Shown here: in pieces, positions 56,184-62,853 of the stretch
Numbering within the stretch: position 1 is the first letter of the stretch
Layout: each line of letters opens with the position of its first letter
Assembly: GCA_021806235.1 (NCBI GenBank)
Contig: JAJZXU010000024.1
Span: 62,001 to 126,000 of the forward strand
Direction: 5' to 3'
DNA: 64,000 nucleotides
Source of the DNA: Thermoplasmata archaeon
GTDB taxonomy: Archaea; Thermoplasmatota; Thermoplasmata; Thermoplasmatales; Thermoplasmataceae
Made by a program: the position numbers and the translations under genes
The notes under the pieces: generated by a model
What the model was told of the DNA's origin: nothing
Database searches by the model: none
The model's input: the letters and a program-made list of their open reading frames with translations, nothing else

Positions 56184-56325
56184 TGGAAGCACTGGGATTT
56201 GAACCCAGATCTAAGGGTCTCTTCCATGTTTCATCGTTCCAGTCATTCATCATAAATTCAGATGACCTTTAGCTAATCACAAACTGACTGGAGCCCTCTA
56301 GGATACCTGACTACCCCATGCTTCC
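56184..56325 (-). tRNA. tRNA-Trp (anticodon CCA) with 69-nt intron
   Basis: Acceptor GGAAGCA/TGCTTCC and T arm CTGGG-TTCAAAT-CCCAG pair fully, and anticodon stem GAGGG/CCCTT has one G-T pair. Anticodon loop CT-CCA-G is followed by an intron of 69 nt, inserted after position 37, the standard archaeal site. Intron bases UGACUGGA (43-50) pair with UCCAGUCA spanning anticodon and exon-intron joint, as in a bulge-helix-bulge splice structure. An archaeal TATA-like element (TTTATATTA on the minus strand, about 56343-56352) supports transcription. CCA is not encoded. Confidence 0.93.
56219..56287 (-). ncRNA. tRNA-Trp intron, candidate box C/D guide RNA
   Basis: Within the 69-nt intron, motifs run in order: box C-like GUGAUUA (8-14), box D' CUGA (27-30), box C' AUGAUGA (35-41) and a weak box D AUGA (54-57). 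By the N+5 rule the guide before D' (CUAAAGGU) pairs with ACCCUUAG and points to C39; the guide before D (UGACUGGA) pairs with UCCAGUCA and points to C34. Euryarchaeal tRNA-Trp introns are known to guide 2'-O-methylation of positions 34 and 39 in their own tRNA. Box D is non-canonical. Confidence 0.6.
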
Positions 56326-57111
56326 TCATAACTATATTATTTTTTAATATAAATATCTATAGTGTTTATTCGGCAAAATGGCATATGGCATCAAAATCCT
56401 TGCACGCCGAGGGGTATATATGGCTAACCAGTGTAAGTTTGGTATGGGAAATTACCTGTTCATACCAATAAGGCTTGTCAACGCCAATGTAATTTTCCCC
56501 ACCCATATATACACTTTGATTCATTTTTATTTTATCTCGTTTATTTTAGTATTCCCAATATTCTTTCTCTCTTTATATTTGGGTACAACCCTGGAATTCA
56601 CATACTTTTTCACAGTATTTCTGTTCACATCAACTCCTTTGCTATGTCTGATATTTTCACGCCGTTCTCAGCCATCTTTCTCATCATATACCACCTCTCA
56701 TCTCTAAACATTTAGTTTTCCTCATCTTCGGTAAGAAATAGGGGGATTCTAATTGGCGTTTTGAGGATTTTTATTCTGGCGTTTCCGGGTAAAATTCATT
56801 TGGCGTTGACACTCCGGTATTCCTCTTGAGAGGATACAGTTCGGCTATATAGCAACCAGGTTCATGCAGGGGGACTCCTTGACATGGTTGAGGGGGTGGG
56901 CCACCATGTTGACAGTGAGGGTCTTGAGAGAATTGGACTGTACTATGATTTTAAAAAAAACTTCCTTTTCCTTTCATTCTACAGGAAAAGGCCATCAGGG
57001 AATCGGAAAACTGCAGGCAGTGCGGGAAAAGATTGATGGAACACCACACATACGGCAGGTCAACAGCACTGATTGTATTGCAATAATGTTTATTAACTAT
57101 TGATACCTACA
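56326..57111. mobile_element. IS21-type remnants
   Basis: No intact gene in nearly 800 bp. On the minus strand, 56709-56525 encodes a broken IstA transposase N-terminus (YMMRKMAENGVKISDIAKE, then after a frameshift VNRNTVKKYVNSRVVPKYK). TTGGCGTT-type repeats at about 56751, 56774 and 56798, about 23 bp apart, plus an inverted TGTCAACGCCAA at 56477-56488, resemble the multiple terminal repeats of IS21 elements. The plus-strand frame 56864-57103 (79 codons) is of unclear reality. Confidence 0.6.
56525..56709 (-). pseudogene. istA-like transposase fragment with frameshift
   Basis: Start ATG at 56709: MFRDERWYMMRKMAENG leads into an IS21 IstA helix-turn-helix. One frame stops after AKELM; the neighbouring frame continues VNRNTVKKYVNSRVVPKYKERK, then ends. 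The HTH plus NTVKKY plus PKYK order is characteristic of IstA proteins. Only about 60 of about 400 codons remain. Confidence 0.65.
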
Positions 57112-57126
57112 GTTACCTATGGTAAC
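57112..57126. promoter_or_regulatory. Palindrome over the relB start codon, probable operator
   Basis: GTTACC-TAT-GGTAAC is a perfect inverted repeat whose centre includes the ATG of relB (57119). Flanking CTACAGTT is present on both sides as a direct repeat. Binding of RelB here would block transcription or initiation, in line with known autoregulation of RelBE systems. Confidence 0.55.
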
Positions 57127-57379
57127 TACAGTTCAGATTGATAATGAACTCAAAGAAAGGCTGAATCGCCTAAAAATACATCCAAGGGAATCTTACAACG
57201 ACCTTATTTCGAGGCTAATAGATTCATATTCCACTAATATGGCCAGCAGGGAATCTTTAATAGAAACACTTGAGATTCTTTCAGATCCGGAAATGATGGC
57301 TGGCATTGCAAGAGGGCTTGAAGACATAAAGTCAGGCAGAACGAAGGCACTCAATCAAATTGTCAAAGAGTTTGATTAG
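57119..57379 (+). CDS. relB: RelB-type antitoxin
   Basis: 86 residues. The N-terminal strand-helix TTVQIDNELKERLNRLKI and HPRESYNDLISRLIDSY are ribbon-helix-helix features; the C-terminal helical part (SLIETLEILSDPEMMAGI with ARGLEDIKSG) is typical of archaeal RelB proteins that wrap RelE. Its stop is 3 bp before the TTG start of the toxin gene. The start codon lies inside a palindrome (57112-57126). Confidence 0.85.
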   Translation: MVTTVQIDNELKERLNRLKIHPRESYNDLISRLIDSYSTNMASRESLIETLEILSDPEMMAGIARGLEDIKSGRTKALNQIVKEFD

Positions 57380-57381
57380 TA

Positions 57382-57636
57382 TTGTCCTTTGAGATTGTAT
57401 TCACTAAGGAATCAGAGGATTTTATCAAAAAATGTGACAAAGCAGTCAGAGATAGGATACTTGGATCTCTCCGCAGGCTTGAAAATGACCCTGAGATCGG
57501 GAAACCCCTAACTTCAATAATGGCCGGGCTGTGGAGTTTGAAGATCGGGGATTACCGTGCAATATATCAGATTAAGAACAACGAATTAATAGTTGTTGTA
57601 ATAAAGATTGGGCATAGAAAGAATGTATACGGATAA
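57382..57636 (+). CDS. relE: RelE-type mRNA interferase toxin
   Basis: 84-residue RelE/ParE fold toxin that cleaves mRNA on the ribosome. It starts with TTG (MSFEIVFTKESEDFIKK), then helix DKAVRDRILGSLRRL, and the beta-sheet LKIGDYRAIYQIKNNELIVVVIKIGHRKNVY with Arg and His positions used for catalysis. The TTG start is accepted because it gives the normal N-terminal strand and lies 3 bp after the antitoxin stop. Confidence 0.9.
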   Translation: MSFEIVFTKESEDFIKKCDKAVRDRILGSLRRLENDPEIGKPLTSIMAGLWSLKIGDYRAIYQIKNNELIVVVIKIGHRKNVYG

Positions 57637-57735
57637 TTAAACCCGGTATTTTTAACCTTAATTCAATTAAAATATAATAGTTTAATAAGTTTCGTTCAGG
57701 CCTATATTTTAACCCAATGCACTGTATAATCTTAG

Positions 57736-57897
57736 ATGAACAGAATAAAAAGAAATAACATGCTGAATAAAGCTGAAATTAATGAACTTGCAACCCAGTT
57801 AAGGGCTATGGACCGAAATATTTTAGGTGTTGCAATTCTGGATTTAACAGAGTGCTTTTGGTATGTCCTATCCAAATTTGGATATTATGCAAAGTGA
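57736..57897 (+). CDS. Small ORF of 53 codons, unknown
   Basis: ATG at 57736 opens a peptide with an amphipathic helix (MLNKAEINELATQLRAMDRNI) and a beta-rich end (LGVAILDLTECFWYVLSKFGYY). It looks like the first half of an alpha/beta sensory or Roadblock-like domain cut short by TGA. It is probably a fragment. A few TATA-like bases (TGTATAATC) lie directly upstream. Confidence 0.35.
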   Translation: MNRIKRNNMLNKAEINELATQLRAMDRNILGVAILDLTECFWYVLSKFGYYAK

Positions 57898-58057
57898 TAT
57901 ATATTTAGGCAATAATATAATTATATTACTATAATCCACTAAATTAGGAGATTTTTAATAGAGTAATTCAATATTATGAAGTAAGGATATCCCTTTATGT
58001 CAGAATACTTTAATTTGGGATATTTGACTGTATATACCACTTTTTAACTATAATATT

Positions 58058-58150
58058 AGTCTATCTGTATTCCGTGTATTACACATTTTCTGTCCGGTCA
58101 AATAATTAGACTCTCCACTCAAAAAGTCTCCAACTTTTGTGGTACAGGTC
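58058..58150 (-). mobile_element. Insertion-sequence remnant, copy 2
   Basis: Matches 45037-45128, sharing CTCAAAAA.TCTCCAA.TTTTGTGGTACAG and the preceding TCAAATAATTAGA/CCAAATAATCAGA block, then diverges. On the minus strand short frames (NTRNTDRL against KTRNTKDL of copy 1) suggest common transposase-coding origin. Confidence 0.55.
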
Positions 58151-58302
58151 AATCAAAAATCTAAAAGGATTTTGACACCATATAAAATGGCAACAATATA
58201 ATAGATACAGTAAAAAACACATTTACTGATTGGAACATACATATAACCCAAACTAAATAAAAACTGTTTAAATTTACATTTTTAATATAAAAAATATTTA
58301 AT

Positions 58303-59394
58303 TTATATAATGCCCGCTGAGATAAAAGTTATAATAACAACAATTACTGGAATGGATATTAACAGAATAAATATAACAAGCCCTACCGGGCGACCGAAAT
58401 TTATCGTGTATCCAACACCGAATCTTTTCGGTACCATCATGCGTGTATCATTTTTATTATAATAGAGCACTCCAGCTTTCCACAGAGAATCATCATCACT
58501 GTTATTGGATACTTTATTATCATTATCTATCTTAATATTGCTACCCAGCTGGCCTGTTTTAAATGAAACAACAAGGACAAGAACTACCATTAGAAATATG
58601 GGAATAAGGTCAACTAAAATATTCTTTTTTAATATCCCCCACATCTGAAAACTGCTAATCAGCAGTGTAGAATTTATAAATGCCGGGATTAATAGCACAG
58701 TATAAACCATTCTTTCCCTGAATAGCATCGCCTTTTTCTCTCCATTTGATGATGCATTATCTGTTTTCAATGAAGTTTTATATATAGCATATGCAAGAAG
58801 AATAATCATTGCCGTGGTTACTATGCTTATAAATCCAAGAATAAAGACACTGCCTATTGATTTTATTGAATATGCATTTGGAACACCATTTGCATTGAAA
58901 TGTGTTGCAAATTTATGTGGTATATTTTTATAATATAATAACCCTGTAATAAATATTGAAATAGTTATTAATATTCCCGGAATTCCGAAAAACCATGGAA
59001 ATTTTGCTTTTTCTGTATTGAATATGCCAGTAATCTTATTTTCATTCACGTTTCCATTCATAATCCAGTGCTCACTGCTTTTAATTTTTTTCAGTCTGTA
59101 ATGTTCTGGCAAATATACCATAAATTCTACTATTATAATAAATAATGGCATAAGGGATATTATAAATATATAGGGGGTTATCAATGTTATAACCGTAAAA
59201 ATTGCTGTCAAAATTAAAACAATAAACAGATATGTTTTTTTCATTTTATTTACAGTATTAGAATTAATATACTCCAGGGGTATCCTTACACCAAATATTA
59301 CGGATTTTTCAGTCATATATGGTACCATAGCTATTATTATTCCTATTATAAATACAAATAAGGTTTCAGTAATGGTAAATAATGTTATAACCAT
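58303..59394 (-). CDS. DUF1648-containing membrane protein (SdpI-like)
   Basis: 363 residues with eight or more hydrophobic helices. The DUF1648 motif lies at about residues 160-185: KNIPHKFATHFNANGVPNAY. Such proteins, when next to YtrA/GntR-type repressors, act in bacteria as sensors or immunity proteins for membrane-active peptides. The gene follows its regulator with no spacer (59394/59395). A middle Asn/Asp-rich loop (NIKIDNDNKVSNNSDDDS) faces the cytoplasm. The exact role in archaea is not known. Confidence 0.82.
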   Translation of the reverse strand: MVITLFTITETLFVFIIGIIIAMVPYMTEKSVIFGVRIPLEYINSNTVNKMKKTYLFIVLILTAIFTVITLITPYIFIISLMPLFIIIVEFMVYLPEHYRLKKIKSSEHWIMNGNVNENKITGIFNTEKAKFPWFFGIPGILITISIFITGLLYYKNIPHKFATHFNANGVPNAYSIKSIGSVFILGFISIVTTAMIILLAYAIYKTSLKTDNASSNGEKKAMLFRERMVYTVLLIPAFINSTLLISSFQMWGILKKNILVDLIPIFLMVVLVLVVSFKTGQLGSNIKIDNDNKVSNNSDDDSLWKAGVLYYNKNDTRMMVPKRFGVGYTINFGRPVGLVIFILLISIPVIVVIITFISAGII

Positions 59395-59775
59395 TTAATC
59401 AGCCCCGTTTTTTAAATTTAGAATATTTTTTACTGTTTTTATTATATCATCATCGTTTAAGCCCCTAACCATAGCCTCGTTTATTATATCAATTTCCTTT
59501 TTTTTAAAATTATCAATGGCATTTCCCGTTTTATTTTTCTTTGATATTATATACCTTTTATTCTTTGTAAGTTCAATAATGCCATTTTCACGTAATAATT
59601 GATATGCCTTATTTACCGTATGGAAATTTATATTTAGAACGCCTGCTATTTCCCTGGAAGATGGTATTTTATCTCCAGGATGAATGTTATTAGAAGCTAT
59701 CTGTTCAACTATCTGATTATATATCTGCCGGTATACCGTATCCTCAAGGTTGTAATCAATACTTATTTTCAACAT
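59395..59775 (-). CDS. GntR-family (YtrA-like) transcriptional regulator
   Basis: 126 residues. The N-terminal winged helix follows the GntR pattern: YRQIYNQIVEQIASNNIHPGDKIPSSREIAGVLNINFHTVNKAYQLLRENGII. The short C-terminal arm (about 50 residues) defines the YtrA subfamily. It is the first gene of a two-gene operon with the DUF1648 protein. A perfect 10+3+10 palindrome lies at 59785-59807, 9 bp upstream of the start, and is almost certainly its operator. Confidence 0.92.
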   Translation of the reverse strand: MLKISIDYNLEDTVYRQIYNQIVEQIASNNIHPGDKIPSSREIAGVLNINFHTVNKAYQLLRENGIIELTKNKRYIISKKNKTGNAIDNFKKKEIDIINEAMVRGLNDDDIIKTVKNILNLKNGAD

Positions 59776-59784
59776 TTATTACAC

Positions 59785-59807
59785 CTGTTATATATATTAT
59801 ATAACAG
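59785..59807. promoter_or_regulatory. Palindromic operator upstream of the GntR/DUF1648 operon
   Basis: CTGTTATATA-TAT-TATATAACAG is a perfect inverted repeat of 23 bp. It begins 9 bp before the regulator start codon and its centre resembles a TATA box, so bound repressor would also block transcription-factor access. Assignment to the regulator is by position. Confidence 0.65.
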
Positions 59808-60008
59808 TTAAATATAAAGTTTACCTTTTAAACGATATTCTGCATAGCCTGTATACCAAATTTTTAATTTTTTAATAAAAAATATTATAACAGAACAGGT
59901 AAATTACCGCATCATTAAAGAAAACCGTACTGAGTTTTAAAAAATATTTTCAAATTCTGTATAGATAATAAAAATACCGGTCTGAAATAAACAAGTAAAA
60001 ATGTAAAC

Positions 60009-60116
60009 TTACTGTTTACTTGCCCTTCTTGCTCTCTTCAATCTCCTTATCTTCTTTTTTCTCCATTTCCAGCGCATGTTGCCTCTTTTCTTCCAATCTC
60101 TTGAACTTCTCTTCAA
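60009..60116 (-). CDS. rpl41e: Ribosomal protein eL41
   Basis: A 35-residue, extremely basic protein. Its core [19 protein letters not shown] is unmistakably eL41 (eukaryotic relatives read MRAKWRKKRMRRLKRKRR). I start it at the TTG at 60116, which gives the N-terminal extension [19 protein letters not shown] lies at a good distance before that codon, and no such site precedes the inner ATG at 60077. The eL41 peptide sits at the ribosomal subunit interface. Flanked by the GntR operon and UspA; eS17 is encoded 0.7 kb away. Confidence 0.85.
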   Translation of the reverse strand: MKRSSRDWKKRGNMRWKWRKKKIRRLKRARRASKQ

Positions 60117-60262
60117 TATGTCACCTCAATTGTTAATAACGTAATATGGTATTGTTTTTTAATATAAATACCTATTTTATTATCTTTTATTTTTTTATAC
60201 TTTATTGAAAAAAACAAATTGGATTTTAGATAAATTTATATATAAATATTGAATTTATTAAT
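60117..60262. promoter_or_regulatory. Divergent promoter region of eL41 and uspA
   Basis: AT-rich spacer with the eL41 ribosome-binding site at its left edge (TCACCTC at 60121-60127, that is GAGGTGA on the minus strand). TTTATATATAAATA at 60235-60248 is a TATA-like element about 20-30 bp before the uspA start. Confidence 0.5.
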
Positions 60263-60703
60263 ATGAAAATTTTAGTTCCGTATGATGGTTCGGAGGGTGC
60301 GAAAGAAGCTTTAAAATTTGCCCTGAGCTGCAAATGCAATGTAGCAGAATATACAGTGGTGTATATAATTCCAACAATAGTGGGAATAAGTGCAAGCTTT
60401 GATTCATATATACCAGCATCGGTCTACGAGGGTCAGGATAAAACTGCCGATGAACTTCTAAACAAGGCGAAAACAGAACTGGAGAATGCAAATGTAAAAT
60501 ATGAATTAATAAAGGTAAACTCCAATGGAAATGAAATAGCAAAAATGATACTGGATACTGCAAAGGAGAACGGCGTTGATTTAATAGTAACCGGTACAAG
60601 GAAATTGCATGGCTTCAGCAAGCTAATCCTCGGATCTGTTAGCGCCGGTTTGATAGCCCATACAGATATACCTGTTACTGTTGTACCACCAAAACAGGAA
60701 TAA
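60263..60703 (+). CDS. Universal stress protein UspA family
   Basis: Single Usp domain, 146 residues. LVPYDGSEGAKEALKFAL (residues 4-21) is the first strand and nucleotide loop; GTRKLHGFSKLILGSVSAGLIAHTDIPVTVVP near the C-terminus is the ATP-binding region, in which the second glycine of the usual G-x2-G spacing is replaced by Lys, so nucleotide binding may be altered. A T-rich stretch directly after the stop (60704-60719) is a likely terminator. Confidence 0.93.
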   Translation: MKILVPYDGSEGAKEALKFALSCKCNVAEYTVVYIIPTIVGISASFDSYIPASVYEGQDKTADELLNKAKTELENANVKYELIKVNSNGNEIAKMILDTAKENGVDLIVTGTRKLHGFSKLILGSVSAGLIAHTDIPVTVVPPKQE

Positions 60704-60720
60704 ATTTTTTTATATTTTAC
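60704..60720 (+). terminator. T-rich terminator after uspA
   Basis: AATTTTTTTATATTTTA directly follows the uspA stop codon. Runs of T on the coding strand are sufficient to terminate archaeal RNA polymerase; no hairpin is needed. Confidence 0.5.
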
Positions 60721-60772
60721 AGTACCCGCATTCAAACAAATTGTTTATATATACTTATAAAATATAGATAGA

Positions 60773-61003
60773 ATGGGAAGTATAAGGTCATCAAACATAA
60801 AAAGAATTTCAGTGGATCTGGTAGATAAGAATAAGGATTTATTTAATGATAATTTCAATCATAATAAGGAAATACTGGATAAATTCATCGCAAAATCTGT
60901 TACGAAAAAGACTTTAAATGCAATAGCAGGTTATATAACGAGATATAATATTAAGAAGAAATCAAAGGAAAAGAATGAGATGGAACAGTTAGGTCTGGCC
61001 TGA
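60773..61003 (+). CDS. rps17e: Ribosomal protein eS17
   Basis: Small-subunit ribosomal protein. MGSIRSSNIKRISVDLVDKN, the central DNFNHNKEILDKF and AGYITRYN match archaeal eS17 (MGRVR..FVKR..ELV..., then F..NKK.V, then AGYVTR). Length is 76 residues, about ten more than the minimal archaeal form because of a charged tail (KKKSKEKNEMEQLG). A TATA-like TTTATATATACTTATAAAATATA lies upstream. Confidence 0.93.
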   Translation: MGSIRSSNIKRISVDLVDKNKDLFNDNFNHNKEILDKFIAKSVTKKTLNAIAGYITRYNIKKKSKEKNEMEQLGLA

Positions 61004-61064
61004 TTATTCTATATAGAATTTTAAATTTGTATATTATATTAGAATTCAAATTATTTATAAAAAA

Positions 61065-61421
61065 TTATTTTTCTTCAGGCAGTTTATTTCTTCTCCAGTT
61101 ATTCATTCCACCCTCAAGGTGATATAAATTTTTATAACCTGACCTTACCAGTCTATTTGCTGCCGCCCTACTTCTATGCCCTGTTTTGCATATTAAAATT
61201 ATTTTTGCATCTGTGCCGAAATTATCCACAATATTTTTCTCACTGCCAAGTTTATAATTGACCGCGTTTTTTATATGGCCGCGTTTATATTCAAATTTTG
61301 TCCTGACATCTATTATCTTATATTCATCAATCATTTTATAAACCTCTTCAGGGCTTAAATTCTTCAATTCATCAGGTTGATTGAAATAATCGGATCCGCG
61401 GAAATAATTTTTTATTGACAT
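61065..61421 (-). CDS. Rhodanese-like sulfurtransferase
   Basis: Single rhodanese domain of 118 residues. YKIIDVRTKFEYKRGHIKNAVN (residues 35-56) is the substrate-side motif, and Cys78 in ILICKTGHRSR is the persulfide-carrying cysteine. Directly adjacent to the HemQ-like gene (stop 61422, start 61421), so the two are one operon. A link between sulfur handling and haem synthesis or oxidative protection is possible. Confidence 0.93.
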   Translation of the reverse strand: MSIKNYFRGSDYFNQPDELKNLSPEEVYKMIDEYKIIDVRTKFEYKRGHIKNAVNYKLGSEKNIVDNFGTDAKIILICKTGHRSRAAANRLVRSGYKNLYHLEGGMNNWRRNKLPEEK

Positions 61422-62084
61422 TTACACCACCAGCTTATCATTATTATATATTCCAATAAATATCGGGGATTCATTTATAATCCATTTTCTTGCCATTACC
61501 TCCCTCAATTTCTGTGTTACATGTGACCATGAGCTTAAATCATCGACCTCATATAGAACCACGAATTCCTGATCACCCAGTCCAAAGGAGTACGTTGTAT
61601 ACGACAGTATTCCCGTGCTTTCTTTATCAGACCTTGCGGTGCCTATATGGCCGGATAAAATTTTCTTTCTTTCCTCGTAATTTATTAAATACCATTCCCT
61701 ATCCTTGCTCATGGGATAAGCAACAAAATATTTTTTAGGCTCGGCCTTTAATGTGTCCTCCAAACTCTTATTTTCCTTGATGTATGGTGAATTCTCATAC
61801 AGGGAGAACATACTGTATACTGTTTTACCATATGTGCCTATTATAGAATTAAAACCCTCCTTGAATTTCTCGAGATCCAGTGGATCGTGTGCCGATAGCC
61901 AGAATAGAATATCATTATCATGCCTCATGGATTTATAATATTTTATGCTTATCAGTTTTTTCCCATAATTTTTAATGAATTCAATTGCCCTGTCATTTAT
62001 CTCATTTTTGTTTTTATTATCCAGTTCCCAGAATCTTCCATTCAATTTATAAGCAAGTACGTATGTATAAATCATGTATATCAA
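61422..62084 (-). CDS. HemQ-like chlorite dismutase family protein
   Basis: 220 residues, two ferredoxin-like halves. The motif YPMSK (Y123, K127) and the likely proximal haem ligand His146 in SGHIGTARSDK match coproheme decarboxylase/HemQ more than true chlorite dismutase. EWYLINYEERKK (130-141) is also typical. HemQ turns coproheme into haem b in the coproporphyrin route; in archaea lacking the standard route the role may differ. Thermoplasma has a structurally solved relative. Confidence 0.88.
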   Translation of the reverse strand: MIYMIYTYVLAYKLNGRFWELDNKNKNEINDRAIEFIKNYGKKLISIKYYKSMRHDNDILFWLSAHDPLDLEKFKEGFNSIIGTYGKTVYSMFSLYENSPYIKENKSLEDTLKAEPKKYFVAYPMSKDREWYLINYEERKKILSGHIGTARSDKESTGILSYTTYSFGLGDQEFVVLYEVDDLSSWSHVTQKLREVMARKWIINESPIFIGIYNNDKLVV

Positions 62085-62268
62085 AAATTATAAGTGTAAC
62101 TTAAAATATAACCTTTATCGTTACCTAAAATACATATATGCCCATATTTCATATTAGGGGATAGATTTCACACCTTAAAAACCTGCCATGGTTGCAGGCT
62201 TTATCCGTAATATCCCTCCAGCAAATGGATTTATGGGTTATACCCGGATGGTCATAATTTTTATAATG

Positions 62269-62853
62269 TCAGTCCAGTGTTTTCTGATTATTATTGACAA
62301 CAGAGTATTTTTTAATATCATATTCATTATAAAATATAAATGAAATCAATTTTGATAATAAATTATTATCCTTTTCTAATGGTTCATATAAGGAACTGCT
62401 CTGCGGTATCTTTATATCAAGTTCTGACAGTTTCTTAATATATTCATCCCTGTATTTAGAATTTACAGTTTTAAAGCCATTTTTAGGCAAATCGACATTG
62501 CACCTATCCATCTCCTTTGTGAATACCGGCCTGTCAAATAAATAGGATAGTAATAGCAATGTATTGTATCCTGAATTATTATTATCAAATTTTTTCATAT
62601 TTTCTCCAACTACAAAATATATGTCCTTTCTGCTCCGTTCCACAAAAGAGAATATCCTTGCAGGCTTTATCTCCTTTTCCTTCAAGATGCCGAGCTCAAC
62701 CATTGCATTTAAATAGCCCGTTAAAACGAGTCTGTGCATATTTATTCCCTTTTCCTCCAGGGATTTCTGTATGCCTGTTATTGATTTTTCCTCCCCGTTT
62801 ATTTCGTTCAATATTAATTTATATTTTTTCTTCTCCTCAAATTTATTGATCAT
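62269..62853 (-). CDS. Hypothetical protein, wHTH-like, next to purB
   Basis: About 194 residues (200 from an alternative start at 62871). The N-terminal half fits a winged helix (KLILNEINGEEKSITGIQKSLEEKGINMHRLVLTGYLNAM then LKEKEIKPARIFSF). The C-terminal half is helical and not recognised. The start at 62853 (MINKF) overlaps the purB stop by 11 bp, so it is translated after purB from the same message. No DNA target or ligand is evident. Confidence 0.6.
   Translation of the reverse strand: MINKFEEKKKYKLILNEINGEEKSITGIQKSLEEKGINMHRLVLTGYLNAMVELGILKEKEIKPARIFSFVERSRKDIYFVVGENMKKFDNNNSGYNTLLLLSYLFDRPVFTKEMDRCNVDLPKNGFKTVNSKYRDEYIKKLSELDIKIPQSSSLYEPLEKDNNLLSKLISFIFYNEYDIKKYSVVNNNQKTLD

Larger units (their letters stand above)
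57637..58302. other. Gene-poor region with a small ORF and an IS remnant
   Basis: A 53-codon frame is listed separately. 58058-58150 repeats the 45.0-kb insertion-sequence scar. The remainder is AT-rich; TATTCCGTGTATTACAC at about 58068-58084 is part of the repeated unit. I see no RNA gene. Confidence 0.4.

Noticed and set aside
56864-57103. 79-codon frame before relB as a third gene of the toxin-antitoxin operon
   Set aside because: No recognised domain, lies within IS21 debris, and its upstream frame is open and untidy; kept only as part of the remnant region.
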